Shown: positions 48,622 through 61,247, numbered from the stretch's first letter. The stretch: 64,000 nt of DNA from Streptomyces sp. TP-A0356 (GCF_001417775.1 NZ_BBZJ01000017.1:124001-188000); one strand, 5' to 3'. Numbers and translations: made by a program. The notes: generated by a model from the sequence alone, not told the origin.

Positions 48622-49631
48622 TCGCGCCCCATGTCCCGGTGCACCACCACGGTCTCCACTCCCTCGGCCGCCAGGCGGGCGGCGAGCTTCTCGGACACGG
48701 CGACGGAGCGGTGCTTGCCGCCCGTGCAGCCGATGGCGATGGTCACATAGCGCTTGCCCTCGCGGCGGTACCCGGCGGCGATGAGCCGCAGCAGCTCGGC
48801 GTACCGGTCCAGGAACTCCTTGGCGCCGGGCTGGTTGAAGACGTACGCGGCCACCTCCTCGTTGATCCCGGTGTACGGGCGCAGCTCCGGGACCCAGTGC
48901 GGGTTGGGCAGGAAGCGCATGTCCGCGACCAGGTCGGCGTCGACCGGGAGGCCGTACTTGAAGCCGAAGGACATGACGGTGGCCCGCAGTTCGGGCTCCT
49001 CCTCGCCGGCGAACTGGGCGTCCATCTTGGCGCGCAGTTCGTGCACGTTGAGGCTTGAGGTGTCGATGACGAGGTCGGCGTCGCCGCGCAGCTCGCGCAG
49101 CAGCTCCCGCTCGGCGGCGATGCCGTCGACGATGCGGCCGTCGCCCTGGAGGGGGTGGGGACGGCGGACGGACTCGAAACGGCGTACCAGGGCCTCGTCG
49201 GAGGACTCCAGGAAGACGATCCGCCGGGTGACGTTCTTCGCCTCCAGGTCCGCCAGGGACTCACGGAGGTTGTCGAAGAAGCGCCTGCCGCGGACGTCGA
49301 CGACGACCGCGATCCGGGCGACGTTGCCCTGGGAGCGGGCGCCCAGTTCCACCATGGTGGGGATCAGCGCGGGCGGCAGGTTGTCGACGACGAACCAGCC
49401 GAGGTCCTCCAGACACTTGGCGGCCGTCGAGCGGCCGGCGCCGGACATGCCGGAGATGATCACCAGCTCGGGGATGGCCGCTTCGGGGACCCCGGCTGTT
49501 TCGATGCCCGTACTCACCTGTGCTCCGTTTTCCTGGACCGCCTGCTGCCGCGCCAGATCATCGCCCGCCTCCTTGTGGGCGGCCTGGCCCTGCGCTGGGC
49601 GCTCTTCCGCGCGCTGTTCGTGCTCGGTCAT
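48618..49631 (-). CDS. rapZ: RapZ-type nucleotide-binding protein
   Basis: A 337-residue P-loop protein (YvcJ/RapZ family). Walker A is [20 protein letters not shown], the Walker-B-like region [20 protein letters not shown], and the C-terminal domain holds [20 protein letters not shown] and [20 protein letters not shown]. Family members bind GTP and small RNAs or metabolites; in Streptomyces its molecular job is unsettled. The first ~55 residues before the P-loop are a charged Glu/Gln-rich extension. The ATG (49629-49631) overlaps the uvrC stop and the stop overlaps yvcK, each by 4 nt. Confidence 0.95.
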   Translation of the reverse strand: MTEHEQRAEERPAQGQAAHKEAGDDLARQQAVQENGAQVSTGIETAGVPEAAIPELVIISGMSGAGRSTAAKCLEDLGWFVVDNLPPALIPTMVELGARSQGNVARIAVVVDVRGRRFFDNLRESLADLEAKNVTRRIVFLESSDEALVRRFESVRRPHPLQGDGRIVDGIAAERELLRELRGDADLVIDTSSLNVHELRAKMDAQFAGEEEPELRATVMSFGFKYGLPVDADLVADMRFLPNPHWVPELRPYTGINEEVAAYVFNQPGAKEFLDRYAELLRLIAAGYRREGKRYVTIAIGCTGGKHRSVAVSEKLAARLAAEGVETVVVHRDMGRE

Positions 49632-51661
49632 GTCTCCTGCCCCCGTCGGTCGTCCGGGACGCCCGCGGACACGGGATCCCCGGGGGAACCCACCGTCGTC
49701 TCGGGTTCCTCCTCTTCCATGATCTCTCCAGTCGCCGTGTTCACGGCGGGTGCGGCCGGGGCCGCCTGGGCGAGGGCCACGGCGATCGTCTCGGCCGTCT
49801 TGCGGCCGATGCCGGGAACCTCCTGAATCTGGTCGATCGTCGCGGATCGCAGCTTCTTCACCGAGCCGAAGTGCTTGATCAGCGCCTGCTTGCGGGTATC
49901 GCCGAGTCCTGGCACGTCGTCCAGGGGGCTCGCCCTCAGACGCTTGCCCCGCTTGGCGCGCTGATAGGTGATCGCGAAGCGGTGCGCCTCGTCCCGGACG
50001 CGCTGGAGCAGATAGAGGCCCTCGCTGGTGCGAGGCAGCACCACCGGGTCCTCCTCGTCCGGCAGCCAGACCTCCTCCAGACGCTTGGCGAGACCGCACA
50101 CGGCGATGTCGTCGATGCCGAGCTCGTCCAGGGCCCTCTTGGCCGCCGCGACCTGCGGCTGCCCGCCGTCGACCACGACGAGCTGCGGCGGGTAGGCGAA
50201 GCGCCTGGGCCGCCCGTCGTCCTCCGTCAGGGCGTCACCGTCGGCCCACTCCCCCGTCTGCTCCTTCTCGGCGAGGTAGCGCCTGAAGCGGCGGGTGATC
50301 ACCTCGTGCATGGACCGGACGTCGTCCTGGCCCGCGAAGCCCTTGATCTGGAAGCGGCGGTACTCGCTCTTGCGCTGCAGCCCGTCCTCGAAGACGACCA
50401 TGGAGGCCACCACGTCCTCGCCCTGGAGGTGCGAGATGTCGTAGCACTCGATCCTGAGCGGGGCGCTGTCCAGGTCGAGGGCCCCGGCGATCTCCTCCAG
50501 GGCACGCGAGCGGGTGGTGAGGTCGGAGGCGCGCTTGGTCTTGTGAAGTGCGAGCGCCTGCTGGGCGTTGCGCTGCACCGTCTCCATGAGTGCCTTCTTG
50601 TCGCCGCGCTGCGGGATGCGCAGCGACACGTTGGACCCACGACGGCCGGTGAGCCACTCCTGGACGGGCTCTATGGGGTCGGGCAGCGCCGGGACGAGAA
50701 CCTCCTTGGGCACTGAGTCGCCGGTCTCCTCGCCGTAGAGCTGCTGGAGGGCGTGCTCGACGAGGGCGCCCGTGGTGACGTCCTCCACCTTGTCGGTGAC
50801 CCAGCCGCGCTGGCCGCGCACCCGTCCGCCGCGCACGTGGAAGATCTGCACGGCTGCCTCCAGCTCGTCCTCCGCGACGGCGATGAGGTCGGCGTCGGTC
50901 GCGTCGGTGAGCACGACCGCGTTCTTCTCCATGGCCTTCCTCAGGGCCTCGATGTCGTCGCGCAGCCGGGCGGCCCGCTCGTACTCCATGTCGTCGGCCG
51001 CCTCCATCATCTGCTTCTCGAGACGGCGGAGGTACGTCCCCGTGCGGCCGGCCATGAAGTCGCAGAACTCCTCGGCCAGTTCCCGGTGGTCCTCGGGAGA
51101 GATCCGGGCGACGCAGGGCGCGGAGCACTTGCCGATGTAGCCGAGCAGGCAGGGGCGGCCGGTGCGCTCGGCGTTCCTGAAGACGCCGGCCGAGCAGGTG
51201 CGCACGGGGAAGACACGCAGCAGCAGGTCCACCGTGTCACGGATCGCCCACGCGTGCCCGTAGGGCCCGAAGTACCGCACGCCCTTGCGCTTCTGGCCGC
51301 GCATCACCTGCACACGGGGGAACTCCTCGTTCATCGTCACCGCGAGGTACGGGTAGCTCTTGTCGTCGCGGTACTTGACGTTGAACCGGGGGTCGAACTC
51401 CTTGATCCAGGTGTACTCCAGCTGCAGGGCCTCGACCTCGGTGGACACGACGGTCCACTCCACGGACGCCGCCGTGGTGACCATGGTGCGGGTGCGCGGG
51501 TGGAGGCTCGCCAGGTCCTGGAAGTAGTTCGCCAGGCGCTGGCGCAGGCTCTTCGCCTTTCCGACGTAGATCACCCGGCGATGCTCGTCCCGGAACCTGT
51601 AGACCCCGGGGGAGTCCGGGATCTCTCCCGGCCTGGGGCGGTAGCTGGAGGGGTCGGCCAT
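49628..51661 (-). CDS. uvrC: UvrABC excinuclease subunit C
   Basis: A 677-residue dual-incision nuclease of nucleotide excision repair. N-terminal GIY-YIG domain: [23 protein letters not shown] domain: [20 protein letters not shown]; the RNase-H-like UvrC domain contains [20 protein letters not shown] and [17 protein letters not shown]; the C-terminal helix-hairpin-helix pair is at [20 protein letters not shown]. An extra acidic tail follows (about 40 residues). It heads the leftward chain with rapZ, yvcK and whiA; uvrA is separate at 56445-59483. Confidence 0.97.
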   Translation of the reverse strand: MADPSSYRPRPGEIPDSPGVYRFRDEHRRVIYVGKAKSLRQRLANYFQDLASLHPRTRTMVTTAASVEWTVVSTEVEALQLEYTWIKEFDPRFNVKYRDDKSYPYLAVTMNEEFPRVQVMRGQKRKGVRYFGPYGHAWAIRDTVDLLLRVFPVRTCSAGVFRNAERTGRPCLLGYIGKCSAPCVARISPEDHRELAEEFCDFMAGRTGTYLRRLEKQMMEAADDMEYERAARLRDDIEALRKAMEKNAVVLTDATDADLIAVAEDELEAAVQIFHVRGGRVRGQRGWVTDKVEDVTTGALVEHALQQLYGEETGDSVPKEVLVPALPDPIEPVQEWLTGRRGSNVSLRIPQRGDKKALMETVQRNAQQALALHKTKRASDLTTRSRALEEIAGALDLDSAPLRIECYDISHLQGEDVVASMVVFEDGLQRKSEYRRFQIKGFAGQDDVRSMHEVITRRFRRYLAEKEQTGEWADGDALTEDDGRPRRFAYPPQLVVVDGGQPQVAAAKRALDELGIDDIAVCGLAKRLEEVWLPDEEDPVVLPRTSEGLYLLQRVRDEAHRFAITYQRAKRGKRLRASPLDDVPGLGDTRKQALIKHFGSVKKLRSATIDQIQEVPGIGRKTAETIAVALAQAAPAAPAVNTATGEIMEEEEPETTVGSPGDPVSAGVPDDRRGQET

Positions 51662-52342
51662 GTCTCACACCCTACTGGCGGCCACCGACACCGTGGCGCC
51701 CCTGTGGACAAGGGCCGACGTGACGCGGGGGACGGGTGATGCGCGGGCCCCGGGCGACGTCAGACGTGCCGCCGGTACCCCTCAGGGTGCGCCCTTGACG
51801 GGACCTGCCGGAAGTGTCCAGCCGCCTTTCCTCTCCGGCCCGTGGGCCCCGCCCGGTACGCGGCGAGCGTCGTGCGGCCGCGCGCCGGACGTCGGCACGC
51901 GAGCGCGCGCGCCGGCCCCCGCGCGTGCCCGGCGGCGTAACCGGCACGGCGGCTCCCGGCTCGTGCCTGGCCCGCGTGCCGCGTCCCGTCCTCCGGTCGT
52001 ACCTCGCCCGCGTGCCGCGCCCCGTCCGGCACGGGCGGCATCCACCGGGGCGCCCCACGATCACGCGGCCCCGCGGCGGACGGCTGACAGACGCCCCACC
52101 GCGGCTGCCTTCCGGCCGGGTGGGTCGGACACCAGCGGGACGGACGCGGAGAGGAGTCTTGCGTGCGGTGAGCATCAAGTGTTGTCGGGGCTTGGTCAAC
52201 ACGCTTCAATGCGGGGAAACTGCGCGCCGCCAACGGCGGGGTCCGCTTGTGAACGAGCCCCGCACGCCCCCCGGGCGGCCCGGAACGACCTACGCGCACG
52301 GTCTGACCAGCCGTCGTGAACATTCACAGAAAGGCCCTCTGC
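51662..52342. other. GC-rich non-coding stretch upstream of uvrC and the HTH gene
   Basis: About 680 bp without a convincing gene. Several long open frames exist on both strands but are Arg/Pro/Ala-rich and mutually overlapping, as expected from extreme G+C. A two-unit 36-bp direct repeat lies at 51961-52032. The stretch at about 52150-52340 is lower in G+C and likely holds the promoter of the HTH gene at 52343. Confidence 0.6.
51961..52032. repeat. Two-unit 36-bp imperfect direct repeat
   Basis: Units begin TCGTGCCTGGCCCGCGTGCC (51961) and TCGTACCTCGCCCGCGTGCC (51997). They match at 27 of the first 30 positions, then diverge. Confidence 0.6.
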
Positions 52343-53290
52343 ATGCGGCACGGCACACAACACGCGGACCTCGTCCCGGCGGAGTTGGAGACGGCGCTGC
52401 GCGGCGGCCCGTTCCATGTGGCGCTGCGGGCCGCGATCGCCGCCCGCGGGCTGCCGCTCCAGCGCGTGCAGCACCATCTGTCGCGGTACGGGGTCAAGGT
52501 CGGTGTGACGAGCCTGAGCTACTGGCAGCAAGGCGCCCGCCGCCCTCAGCGCCCCGAGTCCCTGCGCGCCGTACGCGCCCTGGAGGAGATACTCCAGCTG
52601 CCGGACGAGTCACTGATCAGGCTGCTGACCAAGGACGACGAGCGCCCCGGCTCCGACCGCCCCCCGGGCCGCTCGTACCGCTCCCTGGTGGAGGCCTCGG
52701 ACGTGCTGGAACGGCTCCTCGCCGAACTGGAGTCACCGCTCGACGGCGGACTGCACACCATCGGCCACCACGAACGCGTCCGCATCGGGGCGCGCCGGGA
52801 GCTGCTGGCCCGCGACTCGCACCACATCGTGCGCGCCCACCGGGACGGCGTGGACCGCTATGTCGCCATCCACCACGGCGACCCGGGATGCACCCCGGAG
52901 CGCATCAGGGTGCACGCGCTGGAGAACTGCCGCACCGGCCGCGTCCGGTGGCACCACGAGACGGGCGTCCTGGTCGCCGAGCTGCTCTTCGACACACGGC
53001 TGCGCACCGGCGATACGTTTCTCTTTCGCTACGGCTTCGAGGACGGCACCGCCGGCACGTCCTGCGAGTACGTCCGTGGATTCGGCCTGGCGGGCGGGCA
53101 GTACGCGCTCCAGGTCCGCTTCGACCGGGAGGCGCTCCCGGTGCGCTGCCACCGTTTCACCCAGCACTCCCCCGCCGCGCCGCGCAGCGGCCGCCAGGAG
53201 CTGCCCCTGAGCGGACGCCACCGCTCGGTGCACCTGGTGGAGCCGCGGGTGCGGTCGGGGATCGTGGGGATCGGATGGCAGTGGGAGTGA
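52343..53290 (+). CDS. HTH-domain protein with beta-rich C-terminal domain
   Basis: A 315-residue protein. The N-terminal part (ALRAAIAARGLPLQRVQHHL, VGVTSLSYWQQGARRPQRPE) reads as an XRE-like helix-turn-helix with the recognition helix in VTSLSYWQQG. A central helix carries LVEASDVLERLLAELESPLD, and the C-terminal half is beta-rich (RIGARRELLARDSHHIVRAH; DTFLFRYGFEDGTAGTSCEY) with no recognised enzyme motif. I choose the ATG at 52343, preceded by AAAGG at an 8-nt spacing; a GTG 9 codons upstream is possible. The family is common in Streptomyces; its target is unknown. Confidence 0.8.
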   Translation: MRHGTQHADLVPAELETALRGGPFHVALRAAIAARGLPLQRVQHHLSRYGVKVGVTSLSYWQQGARRPQRPESLRAVRALEEILQLPDESLIRLLTKDDERPGSDRPPGRSYRSLVEASDVLERLLAELESPLDGGLHTIGHHERVRIGARRELLARDSHHIVRAHRDGVDRYVAIHHGDPGCTPERIRVHALENCRTGRVRWHHETGVLVAELLFDTRLRTGDTFLFRYGFEDGTAGTSCEYVRGFGLAGGQYALQVRFDREALPVRCHRFTQHSPAAPRSGRQELPLSGRHRSVHLVEPRVRSGIVGIGWQWE

Positions 53291-53307
53291 CCCGGCCCTC
53301 CTGAACC

Positions 53308-53736
53308 TCAGGCCACCGGGCCCGCCACGATGTGGCCGCTCTTCATCTCGACGGCCAGCTCGGGCAGCGGCTCGGTGGCCGGGGCCTGCACCACCTTGCC
53401 GGTGACGGCGTCGAACCGGCTGCCGTGGCAGGGACAGACGAGCGTCGTCCCCGACAGCTTGTCGATGGCGCACCCGGCGTGCGTGCAGATCGTGCTGTAC
53501 GCCTTCAGGGAGCCGTCCTTGGCACGGCTCACCACGACGTTCTCGTCCCGGTAGAGCCTCGCGCCCCCCTCGGGGACCTCGCTCGCGGCCCCCAGCGTGA
53601 CCGGCGCGGTCGGCGTCACGGGCGCGGCACCGCCGTCTCCGCCCGCCGAACAGGCCGCGAGGCCGAACCCGGCGACCGGGGTGAGCGCGGCCCCGCGCAG
53701 GACGGTACGACGGGTCGCGGAGGGACGGGCGGGCAT
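53308..53736 (-). CDS. Tat-exported Rieske [2Fe-2S] lipoprotein
   Basis: A 142-residue protein with a twin-arginine signal (SATRRTVLRGAAL) and a lipobox LAAC, so it should be folded with its cluster, exported by Tat and lipid-anchored outside. The Rieske ligands are in CTHAGCAI and CPCHGSRFD. It resembles the QcrA soluble domain but stands alone, not with cytochrome bc1 genes. Redox partner unknown. It is convergent with the HTH gene (17-nt gap) and divergent from the LacI gene. Confidence 0.93.
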   Translation of the reverse strand: MPARPSATRRTVLRGAALTPVAGFGLAACSAGGDGGAAPVTPTAPVTLGAASEVPEGGARLYRDENVVVSRAKDGSLKAYSTICTHAGCAIDKLSGTTLVCPCHGSRFDAVTGKVVQAPATEPLPELAVEMKSGHIVAGPVA

Positions 53737-53844
53737 GAGATCTCCACAGGTCAGGGGCGGCGCACCCCGGGACGGGGCACGCCGACGATACCGGTAGCGA
53801 TGGTTCCATTTCGGGTAGGGCGGGGAGCCTGGTGGGCGGTCAGA

Positions 53845-53876
53845 GGACGTAAACGTTTGCGCAAGCGTTTACGTCC
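53845..53876. promoter_or_regulatory. 32-bp near-perfect palindrome, LacI-family operator
   Basis: Arms GGACGTAAACG and CGTTTACGTCC surround TTTGCGCAAG; only one symmetric pair mismatches over 32 bp. The core AAACGTTTGCGCAAGCGTTT is a typical LacI-family operator. It lies 51 bp upstream of the lacI start and probably autoregulates the lacI-pfkB unit. Confidence 0.85.
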
Positions 53877-53927
53877 GTGGCCGAATGGGATACCTTCCCC
53901 GCCAGAAGGCCCGAGGAGGGGGACGCG

Positions 53928-55079
53928 ATGGCGACCATGGTCGATGTCGCACGGAGCGCGGGCGTCTCCGTGGCGACCGTCTCGCACGTGCTGAACGGCA
54001 CCCGCCCGGTGCTCCCCCGCACCCGCCAGGCGGTGCTGGACGCCATCGACGAGCTGGGCTACACACCGAACACACTCGCCCGCTCCCTGGTGACCTCCCG
54101 CACCCGGTCCATCGGTCTGGCGGTCTCCGCGATCAGCAACCCGTACTTCACCGAGATCCTCCAGGGAGTGGAGGCCGGGGCCCTGGAACACGGCTACGGT
54201 CTGCTCATCGCCGATCCGCATGACGACCCCGTCCATGAGCGCAAGGTCGTCCAGCTCCTGCACGAGCGCCGCGTCGACGGCATGATCGTCGCCCCGTCGG
54301 CGGACCCGCGTGGACTTCTCGCGCTGCTGGGGCGGCACGGCGTACCGACCGTGTTCCTCGACCGGCTGGTCGACGGCATCCCCGCGGGAGTGCCCCCGCG
54401 CCGCGCCACTGCCGGGGACACATCAGTGCGGGACGCCGGGGACACATCAACGCGGGACGCCGGGGACACATCAGTGTGGGACGAGGACGCCGACGCGCCC
54501 TTCCGCTTCGACCAGGTCTGCGCGGAGAACGCCGAACCCATGGCCCGCCTGGTCGCCCATCTCACCGGGCTCGGCCACCGGCGCATCGGACTGGTCGCGG
54601 GCCTGCCCGGGTTCAGCACCACGACCGAGCGGATCAGCGGCTACCGGCACGGTCTCGCGGCCGCCGGACTGCCCTACGACGAGCGGCTGATGGCGCGGGG
54701 CGACTCCGCCGCCGAGGGCGCCGAGCGCGCCACCGCCGCCCTGCTGTCGCTCGCGGCACCGCCGACGGCCCTGGTCACCGCCAACAACGCGATGACCATC
54801 GGAGCGCTGCGCGCCCTGCGTGACCGCGGTCTGTCCGTACCGGACGACCTGGCTCTGTGCTGCTTCGACGACTTCGCCTGGGCGGATCTGTTCTCGCCCC
54901 GGCTCACCGCGATCTCCCAGCCGAGCAGGGAGATCGGCGCCCAGGCCGTACGACTGCTCCTGGACCGGCTGGAGGCGCCGGACCGCCCCTCCCGTACCCT
55001 GCGCCTGCCCTGCACGTTCGTCCACCGCACCTCGTGCGGCTGCCCCGACACCCCCGCCGAGAAGGGAACCGTCTCGTGA
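53928..55079 (+). CDS. LacI-family sugar-responsive repressor
   Basis: A 383-residue LacI/GalR regulator. The N-terminal helix-turn-helix and hinge are TMVDVARSAGVSVATVSHVL and AIDELGYTPNTLARSLVTSR. The periplasmic-binding-like core follows (SIGLAVSAISNPYFTEILQG; HRRIGLVAGLPGFSTTTERI). Residues 162-185 are three tandem copies of AGDTS[VT][RW]D encoded by a 24-bp minisatellite, making the protein about 40 residues longer than usual. The ATG at 53928 has GAGGAGGGGG upstream. Its stop overlaps the GTG of the sugar kinase gene, so the kinase substrate (perhaps fructose) is the likely inducer. Confidence 0.93.
   Translation: MATMVDVARSAGVSVATVSHVLNGTRPVLPRTRQAVLDAIDELGYTPNTLARSLVTSRTRSIGLAVSAISNPYFTEILQGVEAGALEHGYGLLIADPHDDPVHERKVVQLLHERRVDGMIVAPSADPRGLLALLGRHGVPTVFLDRLVDGIPAGVPPRRATAGDTSVRDAGDTSTRDAGDTSVWDEDADAPFRFDQVCAENAEPMARLVAHLTGLGHRRIGLVAGLPGFSTTTERISGYRHGLAAAGLPYDERLMARGDSAAEGAERATAALLSLAAPPTALVTANNAMTIGALRALRDRGLSVPDDLALCCFDDFAWADLFSPRLTAISQPSREIGAQAVRLLLDRLEAPDRPSRTLRLPCTFVHRTSCGCPDTPAEKGTVS
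54411..54482 (+). repeat. In-frame 24-bp tandem repeat, three copies, inside the lacI gene
   Basis: Three 24-bp units, at 54411, 54435 and 54459, differ by one to three bases and each starts GCCGGGGACACATCA. They encode AGDTSVRD, AGDTSTRD and AGDTSVWD. Confidence 0.95.
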
Positions 55080-55981
55080 TCGTCGTCGCCGGTGAGGCCC
55101 TGATCGACCTGGTCCCGCAGGGAGCGGGCGCGCTGGCACAGCTGAAGCCCGCGCTCGGCGGGGGCCCGTACAACACCGCCGTGGCGCTCGGCCGGCTCGG
55201 ATCCCCCACGGCCTTCTGCTCCCGTACCTCGTACGACGCCTTCGGCGAGGCCCTGCTGGACGGGCTGCGCGAGGCGGGCGTGGACGTCTCGGCCGTGCAG
55301 CGGGGCGCCGAGCCGACCACACTCGCGGTCGCCACGGTCGACGAGAACGGCTCGGCCATGTACTCGTTCTACGTGGACGGCACCGCCGACCGGCTGTTCA
55401 CGGCGCCGGCCCGCCTTCCGCAGGGCACGCGGGCCGTGTCGTTCGGCACCTGCTCGCTCGTCCTCGAACCGGGTGCGAGCGCGTACGAGGAGCTGATGCG
55501 CAGCGCCGCCGCCCAGGGCGTGTTCACGTCGCTCGACCCCAACATCCGCGCGGGGCTGATCCCGGATCCCGACGCCTATCGGGCCCGCTTCAAGAGCTGG
55601 CTGCCGTCCGTGTCGCTGCTCAAGCTCTCCGCGGAGGACGCCCAGTGGCTGGGCGGCACCCCACGCGAGTGGCTGGCCTCCGGCCCGGCCGCCGTGGTGA
55701 TCACCCATGGCAGTGACGGACTGACGGCCTTCACCCGCGACGGAGCGGAGCACTCCGTGCCGGGCGTGCGGGTCGGCGTCGTGGACACGATCGGCGCCGG
55801 CGACACGGTCAACGCGGCCCTGCTGCACGGCCTGGCCGCCCGCGATGCCCTCTCCCCGGAGGCGGTGGCCGCCCTGGACGCCGACGGCTGGACCGAACTG
55901 CTGGGCTTCGCGGCCCGCGCCGCGGCGATCACCTGTTCCAGGGCCGGTGCGGAACCGCCGTACGCGTCCGAACTGACCTAG
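55076..55981 (+). CDS. PfkB-family carbohydrate kinase (fructokinase-like)
   Basis: A 301-residue ribokinase-fold sugar kinase. The N-terminal glycine motif PALGGGPYNTAVALGRLGSP and the C-terminal catalytic/anion-hole signature VVDTIGAGDTVNAALLHGLA with the base Asp are clear, and the ATP region VVITHGSDGLTAFTRDG is present. Overall it is closest by eye to fructokinases. The GTG (55076) overlaps the stop of the LacI gene by 4 nt, so regulator and kinase form one operon under the operator at 53845-53876. No transporter is linked. Confidence 0.9.
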   Translation: MIVVAGEALIDLVPQGAGALAQLKPALGGGPYNTAVALGRLGSPTAFCSRTSYDAFGEALLDGLREAGVDVSAVQRGAEPTTLAVATVDENGSAMYSFYVDGTADRLFTAPARLPQGTRAVSFGTCSLVLEPGASAYEELMRSAAAQGVFTSLDPNIRAGLIPDPDAYRARFKSWLPSVSLLKLSAEDAQWLGGTPREWLASGPAAVVITHGSDGLTAFTRDGAEHSVPGVRVGVVDTIGAGDTVNAALLHGLAARDALSPEAVAALDADGWTELLGFAARAAAITCSRAGAEPPYASELT

Positions 55982-56033
55982 ACCGCCGTCGAGGACCCGG
56001 CGACGGCCTGGACCGTGGTCGGACACGCCCCAT

Positions 56034-56330
56034 TCAGCCGCGCACCGCCCGCAGGTCCCCGGGTGTGCGTCCGCTCAGCCGGTCCAGGGCCGTGGCCGTG
56101 GCCTCGTCGGCCGGGAGAAGGACCACCAGGCGCCGGCCCTCGTCGGGCAGGGCGAGTGTCTCGTACGCGAGACGCAGTACACCGGCCTCCGGGTGCGCGA
56201 CGAGGCCGGTCCCGCTGCGCAGGGGCATGGAAGGCACGGCGGAGAGCCGGTCGGCGGAGGGAGCGTCCGCGGTCACCGTCAACTCGTCGGCCCGCGCGGC
56301 GACATGCGGATTCAGCCGGACATGCAGTTC
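56034..56330 (-). pseudogene. Remnant of an XRE regulator ligand-binding domain (MLTR_LBD-like)
   Basis: The segment HPEAGVLRLAYETLALPDEG followed by RRLVVLLPADEATATALDRL matches the C-terminal end of MmyB-like ligand-binding domains found in Streptomyces XRE regulators. It is preceded by a degraded but recognisable FRGSHELHVRLNPHVAARAD-type stretch. No helix-turn-helix is present upstream, and the open frame begins in a Pro/Arg-rich non-family sequence, so I read it as a truncated gene between pfkB and uvrA. The exact 5' limit is uncertain. Confidence 0.5.
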
Positions 56331-56444
56331 GTGTGAGCCGCGGAAACAGGGCGGCTGACCGTGCAACGAGCGGCGCCCCGCGGGGAGTTCCCACGGGGCG
56401 CCGTACTCTCTTCGGACGGGTCGGGCCTCGTCCGGTGTCACCGC

Positions 56445-59483
<3,039 letters not shown>

Positions 59484-59706
59484 GCCGGTCCGCACCTTTC
59501 TTGAGAGAAGCGACAGGGGCGGGGCCCCTGTGCTTTCTCAGACTAGGGGGAGCCACTGACAACGCCGGTCGGATTCCAGGGTTCATAACAATCCCCGCCC
59601 ATCCAGCATGCCCGACGCCGCACTCGACCATATAGCACGCGCATTCGATTAGCGGGCCCGGTTCACCTCCTTCACCCGAAGGAGTGGTGCGGCTAGGGTC
59701 GGCCTC

Positions 59707-60393
59707 ATGACGGATCACGCGCGCGACCTGGCGTCTGTACGTGACGCGACCGACCGACTCCTCACCGCATCCGCCGCACTGCACAACGCCGCCGTGGCCG
59801 AGCCGTCACGGCTGCCCGGCTGGAGCCGCGGCCATGTCCTCGCCCACCTCGCCCGCAACGCGGACGCGCTCGTGAACGTGCTGCAGGGGCGCCCCATGTA
59901 CGTCTCCGCGCAGGCCCGGGACGCCGACATCGAGCGGGACGCCCCGCGTCCGCTGGACCTGCACCTCGCCGACCTGCGCGAGAGCGCGGCCCGCTTCGAG
60001 GAGGCGGGGGCCGCAGTCGCGGACTGGTCGCGCACGGTCGAGCTGCGCAACGGGGTCACCGACACCGCGGGCCGGTTGCCGTTCCGGCGGTGGATCGAGG
60101 TCGAGCTGCACCACGTCGATCTCGGCATCGGGTACGAGCTGGAGGATCTGGCTCCGGAGTTCGTCGAGCGGGAGATCGACTTCCTCGCGGCGCGGTTCAC
60201 AGGAGGTCCCGACGTACCGCCCACCCGTGTCACGGACGGCACGCGCGCGTGGAGCACGGGCCGGCAGGCGGCCGAGCCCGAGGTCACCGTCCAGGGTCCC
60301 GCGCCGGAACTGCTCGGCTGGCTCTGCGGCCGCCGCGACGGTTCCGCCCTGAAGGTCGAGGGAGGACCGCTGCCGACGCTGCCCCCGCTTTAG
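59707..60393 (+). CDS. DinB/maleylpyruvate isomerase-fold mycothiol-dependent-type enzyme
   Basis: A 228-residue protein of the MDMPI family. The N-terminal four-helix DinB-like domain has LPGWSRGHVLAHLARNADAL, with the metal-ligand His of the HLARN motif, and WIEVELHHVDLGIGYELEDL carries the further His pair expected to bind a divalent metal. A C-terminal SCP2-like domain follows (VTVQGPAPELLGWLCGRRDG). Family members use mycothiol, the actinobacterial thiol, in isomerisation or conjugation; the substrate here is unknown. It lies between uvrA (divergent) and the MBL-fold gene. Confidence 0.88.
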   Translation: MTDHARDLASVRDATDRLLTASAALHNAAVAEPSRLPGWSRGHVLAHLARNADALVNVLQGRPMYVSAQARDADIERDAPRPLDLHLADLRESAARFEEAGAAVADWSRTVELRNGVTDTAGRLPFRRWIEVELHHVDLGIGYELEDLAPEFVEREIDFLAARFTGGPDVPPTRVTDGTRAWSTGRQAAEPEVTVQGPAPELLGWLCGRRDGSALKVEGGPLPTLPPL

Positions 60394-60555
60394 AGCTCCG
60401 AACAATGTGCGTTCCGATCAGCTCACGGCGGCTGGCACTCCCCCCAAGCTCTTCGAGCAGGGGGTACGCCCAGCTGCGTTGCCGGAAGGTTCGGCCCGTC
60501 CCTGCCGCCTCAGCCACGGACGACTCTCTGCCCGTCCCCGCTATAGGCTGCCGCC

Positions 60556-61206
60556 ATGACGTACAGCGGAGCGGTGAAGGTCGGCGGCCCTGCCGACGTG
60601 CACGAGCTGCAGGACCTGATGATCACCAAGATCGCGGTCGGCCCGATGGACAACAACGCCTATCTGCTGCGCTGCCGGGCCACCGACGAGCAGTTGCTGA
60701 TCGACGCGGCCAACGACGCGCGCACCCTGCTCGGCATGATCGGCGACGACGGCATCGCCTCCGTCGTCACCACACATCGGCACGGGGACCACTGGCAGGC
60801 GCTCGCCGAGGTGGTGGCGGCCACCGGCGCGCGGACGTACGCGGGCCGGGACGACGCCGAGGGCATCCCGGTGCCGACGGACGTCCCGGTCGAGGACGGG
60901 GACACGATCCGGGTGGGTCGCGTGGAGCTCACCGCGCGCCATCTGGTGGGCCACACGCCGGGGTCGATCGCCCTCGTCTACGACGACCCGCACGGGCATC
61001 CGCACGTCTTCACCGGGGACTGCCTCTTCCCTGGCGGTCCTGGCCGGACAACACAGCCCGAGGATTTCCGCAGCTTGATGACCGGGCTCGAACAGAAGGT
61101 CTTCACTCTGCCAGACGAGACTTGGATCTACCCGGGCCACGGCAACGACACCACGCTCGGGGATGAACGGCCGCACATTGCCGCATGGTGGGCGCGCGGC
61201 TGGTAG
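60556..61206 (+). CDS. MBL-fold metallo-hydrolase with compositionally distinct 3' end
   Basis: A 216-residue glyoxalase II-like hydrolase. The metal motif is TTHRHGDHWQAL, with further ligands in HLVGHTPGSIALVYDDP, FTGDCLFPGGPGRT and IYPGHGNDTTLG. The fold is complete. The first ~154 codons end in G or C about 95% of the time, but the last ~62, from the GDCLFPGG motif at about 61020 onward, do so only about 77% of the time (14 A/T-ending codons by my count). A mobile element follows directly. The 3' end therefore looks as if it was replaced by sequence carried by the element while keeping the frame. Confidence 0.9.
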   Translation: MTYSGAVKVGGPADVHELQDLMITKIAVGPMDNNAYLLRCRATDEQLLIDAANDARTLLGMIGDDGIASVVTTHRHGDHWQALAEVVAATGARTYAGRDDAEGIPVPTDVPVEDGDTIRVGRVELTARHLVGHTPGSIALVYDDPHGHPHVFTGDCLFPGGPGRTTQPEDFRSLMTGLEQKVFTLPDETWIYPGHGNDTTLGDERPHIAAWWARGW

Positions 61207-61247
61207 ACCGCCCAGCCCCACCACCTGATTCCACGCGATCGCAAAGG

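Noticed and set aside
51662-52340. Several 60-220-codon frames upstream of uvrC on both strands
   Set aside because: Arg/Pro/Ala-rich, overlapping each other, no ribosome sites; typical chance frames at very high G+C.
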